Assembly: GCA_945873855.1 (NCBI GenBank)
Contig: CAMCEN010000008.1
Span: 17,508 to 81,507 of the forward strand
Direction: 5' to 3'
DNA length: 64,000 bases
DNA from: an uncultured Campylobacter sp.
Lineage (GTDB): Bacteria > Campylobacterota > Campylobacteria > Campylobacterales > Campylobacteraceae
Below, one piece after another: positions 17,849 to 28,087 of this stretch. The translations under genes were made by a program, and so were the position numbers. A model generated the notes under the pieces. That model ran no database searches, was not told the origin of the DNA, and saw nothing but the letters and a program-made list of their open reading frames with translations. The number at the start of each line of letters is the position of its first letter. Position 1 is the stretch's first letter.

Positions 17849-19264
17849 TTACGCTTTTGGTGCTATCATGTCTTCTGGCACAACCCACTTATCAAACTCC
17901 TCAGCGCTCAAAAAGCCTGAGTTTATAGCCTCTTCGCGCAAAGTAGTGCCGTTATGGTGCGCAGTTTTAGCAATTTGCGCTGCTTTTGCGTAGCCGATGT
18001 GTGGATTTAGCGCAGTTACAAGCATTAGGCTTTCTTTCATTAGTTTTGAGATTTTCTCTTCATTTGCGCTAATTCCGCTTGCGCAGTGCTCATCAAAGCT
18101 GATTATGCTATCGCTTAGCAGTTTGATTGCTTGAAGTAGATTATAGGCGATCACTGGCTTAAACACATTTAGCTCAAAGTTACCTTGGCTTGCGCCAAAC
18201 GCCACGCTTGCGTGATTTCCAGCTACTTGGACTGCTACCATTGTTACAGCCTCGCACTGAGTAGGATTTACCTTGCCTGGCATGATTGAGCTGCCTGGCT
18301 CGTTTTCTGGGATGTTGATCTCGCCGATACCTGAGCGAGGTCCGCTAGCTAGCCATCTTATATCATTTGCGATTTTCATCATATTAGCAGCAAGTCCGTT
18401 TAGCGCACCGCTTAAAAATACCTCTGCATCGTGGCTTGTTAGGCCGTGGAATTTATTTGGGTGTGAAACAAAGGCGTATTTTGTGCTGGTTTGTTTGTTT
18501 AGCTGAGCGCTTACTAGCTCAGAGAATTTTGGGTGGCTATTTAGTCCTGTGCCAACTGCTGTGCCGCCTATGGCAAGCTCGGTTAAAAACGGAATGCTAG
18601 CGATGATTTGAGCTTTGCTGGCTTTTAGCATGTGCGCATAGCCGCTAAACTCTTGACCCAAAGTTAGCGGAGTAGCATCTTGAAGGTGAGTGCGGCCGAT
18701 TTTTACGATTTTAGCAAACTCAGCCGTTTTTTTATCCAAAGTTTTTTCAAGTCGCTCAATAGCTGGTAGGATTTGCTTTTGAAGCTCCAAAACAAGTGCA
18801 ATGCGAAGCGCTGTTGGATAAGTGTCATTTGAGCTTTGACCTTTGTTTACATGGTCGTTTGGGTGAACGAAGTTTGGCGCGTCAGTTGCTGGCTTAGCTC
18901 TAAAATCTGCTCCCATTATCTCCATAGCGCGATTTGAAATAACTTCGTTCATATTCATATTGCTTTGTGTGCCTGAGCCTGTTTGCCACACGACTAGCGG
19001 AAAGTTTCCATCTAGTTTGCCCTCTAAAATTTCATCGCAAGCCTTGGCAATTGCATCAGTGCGTGCTTTATCCATTCTGCCAAGCTCATTGTTTACAATA
19101 GCGCAAGCTTTTTTAAGCTCGGCAAAGGCGCTGATTATTTCACTAGGCATTTTTTCAATACCGATTTTGAAGTTTTCAAAACTACGCTCAGTTTGTGCTC
19201 CCCAATACTTATCGTTTGGGACTTTGATCTCACCCATAGTGTCTTTTTCTATGCGGTAATCCAT
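17849..19264 (-). CDS. fumC: Fumarate hydratase, class II
   Basis: A 471-aa iron-independent fumarase interconverting fumarate and malate in the citric acid cycle. The fumarase/aspartase signature is seen as [11 protein letters not shown], with earlier substrate-site blocks GSGTQSNMN and [20 protein letters not shown] is the fumarase form, whereas the aspartase at 20.9 kb has GRTELEDAV. The ATG at 19264 is preceded by AAAGGAG. The gene is 200 bp downstream of dcuA, with repeats between them, so the fumC, dcuA and aspA group for C4-dicarboxylates is neighbouring but not tightly operonic. Confidence 0.95.
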   Translation of the reverse strand: MDYRIEKDTMGEIKVPNDKYWGAQTERSFENFKIGIEKMPSEIISAFAELKKACAIVNNELGRMDKARTDAIAKACDEILEGKLDGNFPLVVWQTGSGTQSNMNMNEVISNRAMEIMGADFRAKPATDAPNFVHPNDHVNKGQSSNDTYPTALRIALVLELQKQILPAIERLEKTLDKKTAEFAKIVKIGRTHLQDATPLTLGQEFSGYAHMLKASKAQIIASIPFLTELAIGGTAVGTGLNSHPKFSELVSAQLNKQTSTKYAFVSHPNKFHGLTSHDAEVFLSGALNGLAANMMKIANDIRWLASGPRSGIGEINIPENEPGSSIMPGKVNPTQCEAVTMVAVQVAGNHASVAFGASQGNFELNVFKPVIAYNLLQAIKLLSDSIISFDEHCASGISANEEKISKLMKESLMLVTALNPHIGYAKAAQIAKTAHHNGTTLREEAINSGFLSAEEFDKWVVPEDMIAPKA

Positions 19265-19375
19265 CTTTGCTCCTTTTTTGTAAGATTTAAATGCGATAAT
19301 TATATAAAAAATATCTAAATATTTGAGTGATTTTATAGAAAATTTTGTAAAGATTAAAAAAGCTTTGAAAAATCT

Positions 19376-19449
19376 AGAATTCCTAGGGCAGGAATTCTAG
19401 GGCAGAAATTCTAAGGTAGGAATTCTAGATGAATTCTAGAATTCCTAGA
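19376..19449. repeat. Tandem GGAATTCTAG units upstream of fumC
   Basis: Four to five spaced units (CTAGAATTCCTAGGGCAGGA and its variants) lie downstream of the dcuA stop on the minus strand and upstream of the fumC promoter region. The GGGCAGGAATTCTAG unit is repeated about every 17 bp, a short regular tandem unlike most of the irregular copies in the window. Confidence 0.65.
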
Positions 19450-19462
19450 AAAAGGCTAAATC

Positions 19463-20815
19463 TTAGCCAAAAATAGCAGTAGCTAAAAAGCCTAGAGCAA
19501 CGCTAAATGCGATTGCTAGCACGCCTGGGATAAAGAAAGCGTGGTTGAAAACATACTTACCGATTCTTGTTGTGCCAGTATCGTCCATTTGAACAGCACC
19601 AAGTAGAGTTGGGTAAGTAGGCAATACAAATAGCGCAGAAACAGCCGCAAAGCTAGCTACGATCATATAAACATTGCTTGTGTCGCTAGCTGTGATGCCA
19701 AGTGCTACGATAACAACCGGAGTGATGGCTTTTGCAGTTGCAGCTTGGCTATATAGCAGCATCGCTGCAAAGAAGTAAACTACCGCAAGTAGAGCAGGGA
19801 TCGCTTTTACCCACTCTTCGCTTAGAGCTTTGATCTGATCAGTGTGGCCACTTACAAATACAGTTCCTAGCCAAGCAACACCGATTACACACACAGCAGC
19901 AGTCATACCGCTTCTAAATACGCTAGTCTCAGGGATTTTGCTAGCTTTGATTTTGCATAGTATTACGATAAGCGCAGCTACTGTTAGCATGATACCAACG
20001 ATAGCTGAGTCGCGGTTTACTTTTACATTTTCAATTAGCACTGGTTTGCCACCGATTTTTGAAATTGCAGTAGCATAAAGAACAACCACAATAACGCCGA
20101 TGATGAAAAGTAAAACAGAAAGTTTAGCACTTTTTGTAACTTCCATATTTTGCGCACCTTTTGGAGCTGAGACTAGGCCAGCTGCTAGGCGCTCTTTGTA
20201 AACTGGATCGCTGTTTAGATCAAGATTGCTAACCAAAGTCATGATAAATGCTGTGATCATACAACCAATAAATGTAGTTGGAATCCAAATCGCAAGTAGC
20301 ACTGGATAGCTCCAGCCAAACGGCTCTAAAGCACCTGTCATATACACAACAGCAGCTGAAACTGGGCTAGCAGTAATTGCGATTTGGCTAGCTACAACTG
20401 CGATTGATAGTGGCGAGCTTGGTTTGATACCTTGTTCTTTTGCCACCTCTACGATAACTGGGATCATAGAAAATGCTGTATGTCCAGTACCTGCTAGGAT
20501 AGTAAGCAGATAAGTTACAGTTGGGGCTAGGTAGTTGATGTATTTTGGATTTGAGCGCAGGATTCTCTCTGCGATTTGAACCAAATAATCAAGTCCGCCA
20601 GCAAGCTGCATAGCAGAAATGCATGAAATAACCGCCATAATGATAACAACGACATCCCAAGGGATCATCTTTGTATCTACATTCATGCCAAGCACAAGGC
20701 CAAGCACTATAACGCCTAGACCACCAGCATAACCGATACCGATGCCGCCAAGGCGAATACCGATGAAAATCGCACCAAGAAGCACGATAATCTGTAAGAT
20801 TAACATAATGTCCAT
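19463..20815 (-). CDS. dcuA: Anaerobic C4-dicarboxylate transporter DcuA
   Basis: A 450-aa integral membrane protein with about ten to twelve hydrophobic segments, of the Dcu family that exchanges aspartate, fumarate and succinate across the inner membrane. Family landmarks are LAGTGHTAFSMIPVI and the SQIAITASPVSAAVVYM segment. Immediately upstream on the same strand is aspA, the usual partner: imported aspartate is deaminated to fumarate, which is then respired. DcuB is the alternative; placement next to aspA favours DcuA. Confidence 0.88.
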   Translation of the reverse strand: MDIMLILQIIVLLGAIFIGIRLGGIGIGYAGGLGVIVLGLVLGMNVDTKMIPWDVVVIIMAVISCISAMQLAGGLDYLVQIAERILRSNPKYINYLAPTVTYLLTILAGTGHTAFSMIPVIVEVAKEQGIKPSSPLSIAVVASQIAITASPVSAAVVYMTGALEPFGWSYPVLLAIWIPTTFIGCMITAFIMTLVSNLDLNSDPVYKERLAAGLVSAPKGAQNMEVTKSAKLSVLLFIIGVIVVVLYATAISKIGGKPVLIENVKVNRDSAIVGIMLTVAALIVILCKIKASKIPETSVFRSGMTAAVCVIGVAWLGTVFVSGHTDQIKALSEEWVKAIPALLAVVYFFAAMLLYSQAATAKAITPVVIVALGITASDTSNVYMIVASFAAVSALFVLPTYPTLLGAVQMDDTGTTRIGKYVFNHAFFIPGVLAIAFSVALGFLATAIFG

Positions 20816-20905
20816 CTTAACTCCTTTCTTTTTGGTTTTATACTTTTAGGGAATTCTAGAATTCCTAAATCTAGAATTCCCTAGAATTCCAGCTAGTAAG
20901 CAAGT

Positions 20906-22312
20906 TTATTTTGTCATTCTTGGATCTAGCATGTTCTTAGGATCAAGAAGTTTATCTATCTCCTCACGGCTTAGATATCCACGCTCAAAGCAGATATCGC
21001 CCACGCGTTTACCAGTTTCAAGTGCTTCTTTTGCTATGCTAGCTGATTTTTCGTAGCCGATGGCTGGGTTTAGCGCAGTTACGATGCCAACTGAGTTTAG
21101 CACATGGTTTAAGCAAGCCTCAGGGTTTGCTTTAAGTCCTACGATAGCACGCTCTCTTAGTGTTCTAGCTGCGTTTTCTAGGATAACGATAGAGTTAAAT
21201 AACGCATAAGCAATACCTGGCTCAAACGCATTTAGTTCAAACTCAGCTCTTTCTGAGCAGTGAGTGATAGTTGTATCATTACCAAATACCTCATAGCACG
21301 CTACGCCTGTTACTTCGCAGATTACTGGATTTACTTTACCTGGCATGATTGAGCTACCTGGTTGCATTTTTGGAAGTTCTACTTCGCTTAGACCAGTTCT
21401 TGGGCCTGAGTTCATTAGACGGATGTCGTTTGCGATTTTGCTTAGGCGAACTGCCAAAGACTTTAACACACCGCTAACAAATACAAAATCAGCTGTATCT
21501 TGAGTAGCAGCGATGAAGTTTGTTGAAGGGATAAACTTTATGCCTGTGATAGCACTAAGGTGCTTTTCTACGCAGTCTTTGTAGTCTGGGTGGCAGTTTA
21601 TACCAGTGCCGATGGCTGTTGCACCCATGTTTAGGTGAGTCATAGGCTCTTTTGCAAGTTCAAGTTGTTTTAGACTATTTTTGATATAGTGACCAAAGGC
21701 TTTAAAGGTATTGCCAAGTGTGGTTGGAACAGCATCTTCTAGCTCTGTGCGTCCCATTTTGATTATATCTTTCCACTCTTGCCCTTTTTTATTTAGCTCA
21801 GCTTCTAGCTTCTCAAGCTCAGCTTGAAGGTCGCAAAGTTTAGCATAAGTAGCTACTTTAATAGAGCTTGGATAAGTGTCGTTTGTGCTTTGTGCTAGGT
21901 TTGTGTGGTCGTTTGGATGAAGGGTATCTGGGCCATACTCACCTTTTTTCTTACCCATCATCTCAAGGGCGACATTTGTTAGTACTTCGTTCATATTCAT
22001 GTTTGTGCTAGTGCCTGCGCCGCCTTGGACCATATCTACTACAAACTGATCGCTAAACTCACCAGCGATAATTCTATCAGCTGCTTTACATAGATAATCA
22101 GCCTTAGTCTTATCTAGCACGCCTAATTCAGCATTTGCCATAGCTGCTGCTTTTTTGATTTGAGCAAATGCCTTTACAAAAAATGGATAATCGCCAAAAG
22201 TGCGACCAGTCATTTTGAAGTTTTCTAGCGCACGAAAGCTTTGTACGCCATAATACTTGCTATCATCGATCTCTAATTCACCGATGAAGTCATGTTCTTT
22301 TCTAGTTGCCAT
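20906..22312 (-). CDS. aspA: Aspartate ammonia-lyase
   Basis: A 468-aa member of the aspartase/fumarase superfamily converting aspartate to fumarate and ammonia, a major carbon route in Campylobacter. The signature [11 protein letters not shown] is present, and the substrate block GRTELEDAVPT is aspartase-like. I place the start at the ATG at 22312-22310 (MATRKEHDFIG) because AAAGGAGTTACA sits directly upstream; an in-frame ATG eight codons earlier (22336) has no ribosome site. The gene is followed by dcuA after a 90-bp gap containing an exact GGAATTCTAGAATTCC at 20850-20865. Confidence 0.94.
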   Translation of the reverse strand: MATRKEHDFIGELEIDDSKYYGVQSFRALENFKMTGRTFGDYPFFVKAFAQIKKAAAMANAELGVLDKTKADYLCKAADRIIAGEFSDQFVVDMVQGGAGTSTNMNMNEVLTNVALEMMGKKKGEYGPDTLHPNDHTNLAQSTNDTYPSSIKVATYAKLCDLQAELEKLEAELNKKGQEWKDIIKMGRTELEDAVPTTLGNTFKAFGHYIKNSLKQLELAKEPMTHLNMGATAIGTGINCHPDYKDCVEKHLSAITGIKFIPSTNFIAATQDTADFVFVSGVLKSLAVRLSKIANDIRLMNSGPRTGLSEVELPKMQPGSSIMPGKVNPVICEVTGVACYEVFGNDTTITHCSERAEFELNAFEPGIAYALFNSIVILENAARTLRERAIVGLKANPEACLNHVLNSVGIVTALNPAIGYEKSASIAKEALETGKRVGDICFERGYLSREEIDKLLDPKNMLDPRMTK

Positions 22313-22575
22313 TGTAACTCCTTTGTGAAAATTCAATGAAATTATAACACATTTAGCTATTTTTATTCTTAAAAATAAGCGTTAATTAAGAAATTCTAAT
22401 GAGTTTAAATGAAAATTTTACTAATTCTTATAAAATTAATAATTTAATATTAAAAATGTAGCACAAAAATACCGAAAGAATTCTAGATAAAGATAAATTT
22501 TATGGCTCTTTAAGTTTTTTTAACGCAAATCGTGCTAAACTCACAGCTTTAAAATCGTAAAAATTTGAGAGCAAA

Positions 22576-23763
22576 ATGTGTACTGATAAACCGCTTTTTT
22601 ATCTTACTTCGTTTATTATTGCTGTAGGCATTGTGTTTGCGCTATCTTTGCCGGTTTTTACGGTGCTTTATTTTGATTTTAGTCCTTATCATTTTTTTAT
22701 TCGTCAGCTTGGCGTGGGGCTAGTTGGCATACTTATTATGTGGTCGCTTTCGCAGCTTGACCCTGATAGGGTTATTGTTGGCAGGCTCACTACCTTTGAA
22801 GTTATCGGCTTTTGCTTGTTTTTTGGCTCGTTTTTGCTTATTATGGTTATGCAGCTACTACCTGCCTCGCTCGTGCCGCTAACTGGTGGCGCCAAGCGCT
22901 GGATACGGCTTGGGCCGCTATCGCTTTCGCCGGTGGAGTTTTTTAAGGTTGGCTTTGTGTTTTTTTTAGCATGGAGCTTTAATCGAAAAATTAGCCGTGA
23001 TAAAAAGAAATTAAAAGAGGAATTTTGGCTTTTACTACCATATTTTTTGGTGCTTGCGGTGGCTACATTTTTTATACTTGTGCTTCAAAAAGATTTGGGG
23101 CAAGTTGTGGTGCTAGCTGTAACGCTTATGGTACTTGGCACCTTTGCTGGCACTTCAAAGCGCTTTTTTGCGATTTTGAGTGGAGTAGGAGTGCTACTGC
23201 TAATCGCTGCTATCATCACGCAGCCGCACCGTATCAGGCGTTTTCAAAGCTGGTGGGTAACAAACCAAGATGCGATTTTAAAAATGCTGCCTAGTGAGTG
23301 GGCGCAGCAGCTCTACATAACAGGCGCAGAAGAGCCTTATCAAATCACGCACTCGCTAAATGCGATTTATCACGGCGGTTTTTTTGGCACTGGGCTTGGC
23401 GGTGGGACATTTAAGCTTGGTTTTTTAAGCGAGGTTCATACTGACTTTGTGCTAGCTGGAATCGCTGAGGAGATCGGATTTATAGGGCTTATTGGGGTTA
23501 GTGCGATTTTGCTTTTTATCATTTTTAGGATTTTAAAAATTAGCTCAAGGTCGTTTAATAACAATGTTTATCACCTCTTTAGCCTAGGTATTGCGGTGAT
23601 TATCACGGTGGCTTTTTTGATGAATGCTTATGGTATAACCTCGCTAATTCCTATAAAAGGTATAGCTGTGCCGTTTTTAAGCTATGGTGGTAGTTCAGTT
23701 CTGGCTCTATCCATCGCAGTTGGTATGGTGCTAATGGTGAGTAAAAAGGTGGATTTATCGTGA
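22576..23763 (+). CDS. ftsW: Peptidoglycan polymerase FtsW (SEDS family)
   Basis: A 395-aa polytopic SEDS protein with about ten membrane segments. Recognisable blocks are TGGAKRWIRLGPLSLSPVEF, LQKDLGQVV and the C-terminal GIAVPFLSYGGSS, all conserved in FtsW/RodA. It polymerises glycan strands from lipid II at the division site. The stop overlaps the murG GTG by four bases (GTGA), and linkage to murG favours FtsW over RodA. It is divergent from aspA across a 240-bp AT-rich region that must hold promoters for both. Confidence 0.9.
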   Translation: MCTDKPLFYLTSFIIAVGIVFALSLPVFTVLYFDFSPYHFFIRQLGVGLVGILIMWSLSQLDPDRVIVGRLTTFEVIGFCLFFGSFLLIMVMQLLPASLVPLTGGAKRWIRLGPLSLSPVEFFKVGFVFFLAWSFNRKISRDKKKLKEEFWLLLPYFLVLAVATFFILVLQKDLGQVVVLAVTLMVLGTFAGTSKRFFAILSGVGVLLLIAAIITQPHRIRRFQSWWVTNQDAILKMLPSEWAQQLYITGAEEPYQITHSLNAIYHGGFFGTGLGGGTFKLGFLSEVHTDFVLAGIAEEIGFIGLIGVSAILLFIIFRILKISSRSFNNNVYHLFSLGIAVIITVAFLMNAYGITSLIPIKGIAVPFLSYGGSSVLALSIAVGMVLMVSKKVDLS

Positions 23764-24779
23764 TTTGCATTTGTGGTGGTGGGACTGGCGGACATTTGGC
23801 CATTGCTAGAGCACTTGGCGCAGAGCTAAAAAGGCGTGGTGTTTGCGTGATTTTTGTAGGCTCGCAGCAAGGGCAGGATAAAATGTGGTTTGAAAATAGC
23901 GATATTTTTGAGCAAAAGTATTTTTTAGCTAGTAGTGGCGTGGCAAACAAAAGCGGGTTTAAAAGGCTTTTTTCATTATTAAATATAATAAAGCTTAGCT
24001 TTGCTTGTCTTAGCATATTTAAAAAACACAAAATAAAAGCAGTAATTAGCGTGGGCGGATACAGCGCAGCACCAGCAGCATTTGCAGCTATTGCTAGCTT
24101 TAAGCCACTTTTTATCCACGAGCAAAACGCTCATACTGGAAGCCTAAATGCGCTTTTAAAGCCACTAGCAAAGAAGTTTTTTTGCTCGTATGATAAAAAT
24201 GAAGCTTTTGATTATCCGGTTAGGCAGGAGTTTTTTGCGTTAGCTAGAATTCGCTCTAAGTGCGAGTGCGTGCTGTTTTTGGGTGGGTCTCAAGGAGCAA
24301 GTGCGATAAATGCGCTAGCCCTTGCTTTAGCGCCTATTTTAAATCAGCGTGGCGTAAAAATCATCCATCAATGCGGAGCCAAAGAATATGAAAGCGTGCG
24401 AGCTAAGTATGATGAGCTAGGCATAAAGGCTGGGATATATGATTTTAGCGAGCATTTGCCAGAGCTTATGAGTAGGGCTGATGTTTGCGTCAGTCGCGCG
24501 GGGGCATCAAGCCTGTGGGAGCTATGCGCAAATGCTTTGCCTAGCGTGTTTATACCATATCCATACGCAGCTGGGGATCATCAGTATTATAATGCGAAGT
24601 TTTTGGCTGATTTGGGACTTGCTGGGCTTTTTAGACAAGAAAATCTGGAGCCTAGTGCGGTGCTTGAGTTTATTGATAATATGGACTTAGCTAGCATTAG
24701 TGCGTCATTAAAAGAAAAAATAAATAGCGGTGGTAGCCAAAAAATCGTAGATGAAGTGCTAAAAAATATAAAAATCTAG
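23760..24779 (+). CDS. murG: UDP-N-acetylglucosamine transferase MurG
   Basis: A 339-aa GT28 enzyme that adds GlcNAc to lipid I to give lipid II on the cytoplasmic face of the membrane. The N-terminal glycine loop is GGGTGGHL, the second loop FLGGSQGASAIN, and the UDP-GlcNAc site lies around SRAGASSLWEL. It starts at GTG 23760, coupled to ftsW. The stop TAG (24777-24779) lies inside TCTAGA of the adjoining palindrome, so the repeat determines the C-terminus. Confidence 0.95.
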   Translation: MICICGGGTGGHLAIARALGAELKRRGVCVIFVGSQQGQDKMWFENSDIFEQKYFLASSGVANKSGFKRLFSLLNIIKLSFACLSIFKKHKIKAVISVGGYSAAPAAFAAIASFKPLFIHEQNAHTGSLNALLKPLAKKFFCSYDKNEAFDYPVRQEFFALARIRSKCECVLFLGGSQGASAINALALALAPILNQRGVKIIHQCGAKEYESVRAKYDELGIKAGIYDFSEHLPELMSRADVCVSRAGASSLWELCANALPSVFIPYPYAAGDHQYYNAKFLADLGLAGLFRQENLEPSAVLEFIDNMDLASISASLKEKINSGGSQKIVDEVLKNIKI

Positions 24780-24963
24780 AATTCCTAGCTAGGAATTCTA
24801 GATTTGAGCTTAGGAATTCTAGATTTTATAGCAAAAAATGCTTTAAAACCATTAAAAATTCGTAAAATTTTTGCTAAAACATTGAAATTTTCTACAATTT
24901 CTATTGATTTTTCTTAAAAAATTATGTAAAATTGCGCTACATTTTATTTTGAAAGGATAAACA
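24780..24963. repeat. Palindrome cluster and upstream region of hup
   Basis: The first 50 bp contain three GGAATTCTAG half-units. The remainder is AT-rich, with a TGTAAAAT box at 24925-24932 and an AAAGGAT ribosome site before hup. The likely hup promoter is in this stretch, but I cannot fix its start site. Confidence 0.55.
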
Positions 24964-25266
24964 ATGACTAAGTCAGAGTTTGTGAGCCTTGTTGCTTCAA
25001 AAGCGGAGTTAACAAAAAAAGATAGCGAAAAAGCACTAGATGCGATCATCGCTAGTATCGAAGAAACACTAAAAAAAGGTGAGAGTGTAACTTTCGTTGG
25101 CTTTGGTACTTTTAGTGTAACTGAGAGAGCAGCACGCACTGCGCGCGTTCCAAGAACTGGCGAGGAAGTAAAAGTTCCAGCTAAAAAAGCTGTAAAATTC
25201 AAAGTTGGTAAAAACTTCAAAGACCTAATTGCAGGTCCTTCAAAAGCTTCTAAAAAGAAAAAATAA
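24964..25266 (+). CDS. hup: DNA-binding protein HU
   Basis: A 100-aa histone-like protein. It starts MTKSEFVSLVASKAELTKKD and has the HU/IHF signature GFGTFSVTERAARTARVPRT, whose beta arm inserts in the DNA minor groove. A lysine-rich C-terminal tail (KASKKKK) extends beyond the usual 90 residues. Monocistronic: a strong terminator follows 16 bp after the stop. Confidence 0.95.
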   Translation: MTKSEFVSLVASKAELTKKDSEKALDAIIASIEETLKKGESVTFVGFGTFSVTERAARTARVPRTGEEVKVPAKKAVKFKVGKNFKDLIAGPSKASKKKK

Positions 25267-25281
25267 TTTTTCTTTTATTTT

Positions 25282-25309
25282 AGCCTCGCTTCGGTGGGGC
25301 TTTTTTTTA
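25282..25309 (+). terminator. Intrinsic terminator of hup
   Basis: AGCCTCGC-TTCG-GTGGGGCT forms an eight-pair stem with two wobble pairs and a UUCG-type tetraloop, followed by eight T (25301-25308). This is the clearest rho-independent terminator in the window. Confidence 0.85.
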
Positions 25310-25364
25310 TTTAAAATTCTAGAATTCCTTTTATTTTTAAGCCAAAATTAGTTAAAATAAGTCT

Positions 25365-25610
25365 ATGAGAGTAGATAAGTTTTTAAATATAGTAAATATC
25401 ACAAAACGCAGAGCTATTTCAGAAGATATGTGCAAAAGTGGCGTCGTAAGCGTAAATGGCGTAGTAGCAAAGCCAGCAAAAGAGCTAAAAATCGGCGATG
25501 AAATCACAATAAAGTTTTTAACCCGCCAGGTGCGATATAAGGTTTTGGAGTTTCCAACCCTAAAAAGCGTGCCAAAAAGCGATCAGGGCAAGTATGTTAA
25601 AGAGCTCTAA
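25365..25610 (+). CDS. S4-domain RNA-binding protein (RqcP/Hsp15-like)
   Basis: An 81-aa protein that is a single S4 domain (MRVDKFLNIVNITKRRA ... VVSVNGVVAKPAKELKIGD), the RNA-binding fold found in heat-shock protein Hsp15 and RqcP, which act on stalled large ribosomal subunits. The exact role here is unproven. A TAAAAT box at 25353-25358 is only seven bases before the ATG, so the transcript may be leaderless. It overlaps tsaE by 17 bases, and the S4-tsaE-lptB-rpoN order is conserved in Campylobacter. Confidence 0.8.
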   Translation: MRVDKFLNIVNITKRRAISEDMCKSGVVSVNGVVAKPAKELKIGDEITIKFLTRQVRYKVLEFPTLKSVPKSDQGKYVKEL

Positions 25611-26022
25611 TACCGCTAGCTACGAGCTTGGGCTTGATGAGCTTGATGGCTTTGCGCTTGAGTTACTACAAAGTTTTAAAAGCGGAGTTGTGATACTGCG
25701 TGGGGATTTAGCTGCTGGCAAAACTACGCTTACAAAAGCACTTTGCGCTGCTTGTGGCGTGGATAAAACTGCTGTTAGTTCGCCTACATTTTCTTTGATG
25801 CATGAGTATGGCGGGGTCTTTCACTACGACCTTTACCGTAGTGATTTTGATAGCATTTGCCAAAATGGACTGTTTGAAAACTTTTTTGAAGATGGGCTTC
25901 ACATCGTAGAGTGGGGCGATGAGAGGCTTGAAAATGCTCTTAAAAAATACAAAATTCCACTATGTATAATAAAAATCTCTGCTTTAGAAAATAGCAGAAA
26001 ATACGAGGTGAGCTTTGCATAA
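25594..26022 (+). CDS. tsaE: tRNA threonylcarbamoyladenosine ATPase TsaE
   Basis: A 142-aa P-loop protein with Walker [11 protein letters not shown] and the family blocks [11 protein letters not shown] and YDLYR, and VEWGD near the end. With TsaB and TsaD it carries out t6A modification of tRNAs reading ANN codons. It overlaps the S4 gene upstream and the lptB start downstream by eight bases, giving a compact operon. Confidence 0.92.
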   Translation: MLKSSNTASYELGLDELDGFALELLQSFKSGVVILRGDLAAGKTTLTKALCAACGVDKTAVSSPTFSLMHEYGGVFHYDLYRSDFDSICQNGLFENFFEDGLHIVEWGDERLENALKKYKIPLCIIKISALENSRKYEVSFA

Positions 26023-26740
26023 ACTAGAAGTAAAAGACTTAGAAAAAGTCATCAAAAAAACCAAAATCATAAATAAAATCTCCCTTGAAATAAAAAGTGG
26101 CGAAGTTGTGGGCTTACTAGGACCAAATGGTGCTGGTAAAACCACTACTTTTTATATGATTTGTGGGCTTATAGCACCTACAAAGGGACAGATTTTCTTA
26201 GACGGCAAAGACATTTCAAAAGAACCACTTCACAAAAGAGCTCACCTTGGCATAGGATATTTGCCACAAGAAAGTAGTGTTTTTAAAGACCTTAGCGTTG
26301 AAGAAAATATCCGCCTAGCAGCTGAGATTTTATACAGCGATAAAAAGCAGATAAATGCTAAGGTTGAAGAGGCTTTGGAGCTTTTAAACATCGAGCCTAT
26401 ACGCTCTCGCAAGGGACTTAGCCTAAGTGGCGGAGAGCGTAGGCGCTGCGAGATAGCTCGTTCGCTTGTGATGCATCCAAAGTTTTTGCTACTTGATGAG
26501 CCTTTTGCTGGAGTTGATCCTATTGCGGTAAGTGATATAAAAAGCATTATCAAAAAGCTAAAAAAGCTGGGTATTGGCGTGCTTATCACAGATCACAGCG
26601 TGCGTGAGATGCTAGATAGCTGTGAAAGGGCCTATGTCATAAAAGATGGCAAAGAACTAGCTAGCGGCACAAGCGAACAAGTAGCGCACAATGCTTTGGT
26701 GCGTGAGTATTATCTAGGTAATGATTTTAAGCTTTTTTAA
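26015..26740 (+). CDS. lptB: LPS export ABC ATPase LptB
   Basis: A 241-aa ATPase with Walker [10 protein letters not shown], signature LSGGERRR, Walker [14 protein letters not shown] and H-loop LITDHSV. The [15 protein letters not shown] segment is typical of LptB. It powers LPS extraction from the inner membrane with LptF and LptG. I use the TTG at 26015, which has GAGGTG upstream. rpoN follows after 21 bp containing half a palindrome. Confidence 0.93.
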   Translation: MHKLEVKDLEKVIKKTKIINKISLEIKSGEVVGLLGPNGAGKTTTFYMICGLIAPTKGQIFLDGKDISKEPLHKRAHLGIGYLPQESSVFKDLSVEENIRLAAEILYSDKKQINAKVEEALELLNIEPIRSRKGLSLSGGERRRCEIARSLVMHPKFLLLDEPFAGVDPIAVSDIKSIIKKLKKLGIGVLITDHSVREMLDSCERAYVIKDGKELASGTSEQVAHNALVREYYLGNDFKLF

Positions 26741-26761
26741 ATCTAGAATTCCTTTGTAATT

Positions 26762-28012
26762 ATGAAACTCCGCCAGTCCCAAGCCACCAAAACTAAGCTA
26801 AACCAAGCCTTAAGAAACTGGCTGCCACTGCTACAAATCTCAAGCGATGAGCTAAGGCAGAGAATTAGCGAGCTTTTGGTGGATAATCCCTTTGCTAGTG
26901 TGGAGCAAAAAAAACCTGATGATTTTAATAGCCCAGGGGACTATAGCGATGCGGCGATTTACAAGCCTAGCCTTTATGAGAGCCTTTTTGCGCAGGTAAA
27001 TGCGCCACTTTTTAAAAAAGATGAAGAAAAGGTCGCAAATGCTATTATAGAGTGTATTAGCGATGAGGGGTATTTTGAGTGGGATGATGAAATTTTGGCT
27101 GCTTTTAGTCCTGAGAAAATAGAGAGTGTGCGGCTAAAATTTTCTCAGCTAGAGCCTGTGGGGGTTGGCGCAAAGGATTATAAAGAAAGCTTACTTTGGC
27201 AATTAGATGATCTTTGTGGGGTTGTGGGGTGCGATGCTGATGAGATTTTGGGCTGTGATGAGTATGAGGCTTATAGCCTTGCTCGCACGCTTATATCGCA
27301 CTTTGATGAGCTTGGCGAGTATACTGATGAGACGGGCTATGATGAGGCGATGGGGCTTATAAAAAGGCTAAAGAATCCGCCTGCGATGGAGTTTATGGCT
27401 GAGGCTGCGCCTATTATTGCTGATCTTGTAGTTAGCATTAAAGGCGGTGAGATTAGTATAACTTTAAGCGATGATTTTTACCCTGAGATTTGCATTGATA
27501 CTGATGGACTAGATGAGAAAATGGACTTTGTGGCTGCTTATATAAAAGAAGCAAAAGATTTGATAGATGCGCTTTCGCTGCGCAAAGCCACGCTGTATAA
27601 AATAGGGCTTATGATAATAGAATATCAGTATGATTATTTCTTTGGCGGGGCGATAAAGCCTATGAAGCTAAAAGACATCGCCGCTGATCTTGGGCGTTCT
27701 GCTAGCACGATTTCACGGGCGATAGCAAATAAATACTTACAAAGCCCAAGGGGAACTGAGCCACTAAAGAGCTTTTTTGCTAGCGAGGTTGGTGATGAAG
27801 AGGTCTCAAATGCTGCGCTAAAGGACTTCGTGCGTGAGCTTGTAAAGGGCGAAAATCACGCAAAACCGCTTAGTGATGAGGCGATTTTGCTTGCTATTAA
27901 AGAAAAGTTTGGTATAGAACTGGTACGAAGAACTATCACAAAATACCGCAAAGCCCTAAATATCGCAGGTTCAAGCGAACGAAAAAAACTCTATGCTATG
28001 GCTAGTGGGTAG
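26762..28012 (+). CDS. rpoN: RNA polymerase sigma-54 factor
   Basis: A 416-aa sigma-54. The N-terminal activator-interaction region begins MKLRQSQATKTKLNQAL. The DNA-binding helix-turn-helix is DIAADLGRSASTISRAIANK (about residue 310), and the RpoN box appears as VRRTITKYRKAL near the C-terminus. In Campylobacter this factor drives flagellar hook and rod genes, consistent with the Maf gene at the left of the window. The stop TAG (28010-28012) is part of a TAGGAATTCTAG repeat. Confidence 0.95.
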   Translation: MKLRQSQATKTKLNQALRNWLPLLQISSDELRQRISELLVDNPFASVEQKKPDDFNSPGDYSDAAIYKPSLYESLFAQVNAPLFKKDEEKVANAIIECISDEGYFEWDDEILAAFSPEKIESVRLKFSQLEPVGVGAKDYKESLLWQLDDLCGVVGCDADEILGCDEYEAYSLARTLISHFDELGEYTDETGYDEAMGLIKRLKNPPAMEFMAEAAPIIADLVVSIKGGEISITLSDDFYPEICIDTDGLDEKMDFVAAYIKEAKDLIDALSLRKATLYKIGLMIIEYQYDYFFGGAIKPMKLKDIAADLGRSASTISRAIANKYLQSPRGTEPLKSFFASEVGDEEVSNAALKDFVRELVKGENHAKPLSDEAILLAIKEKFGIELVRRTITKYRKALNIAGSSERKKLYAMASG

Positions 28013-28087
28013 GAATTCTAGTTTTGTTAGCAATTAAGAACAAAAATCTAGAATTCCTTATAAAATAACAATATATTAGCAAATTTG

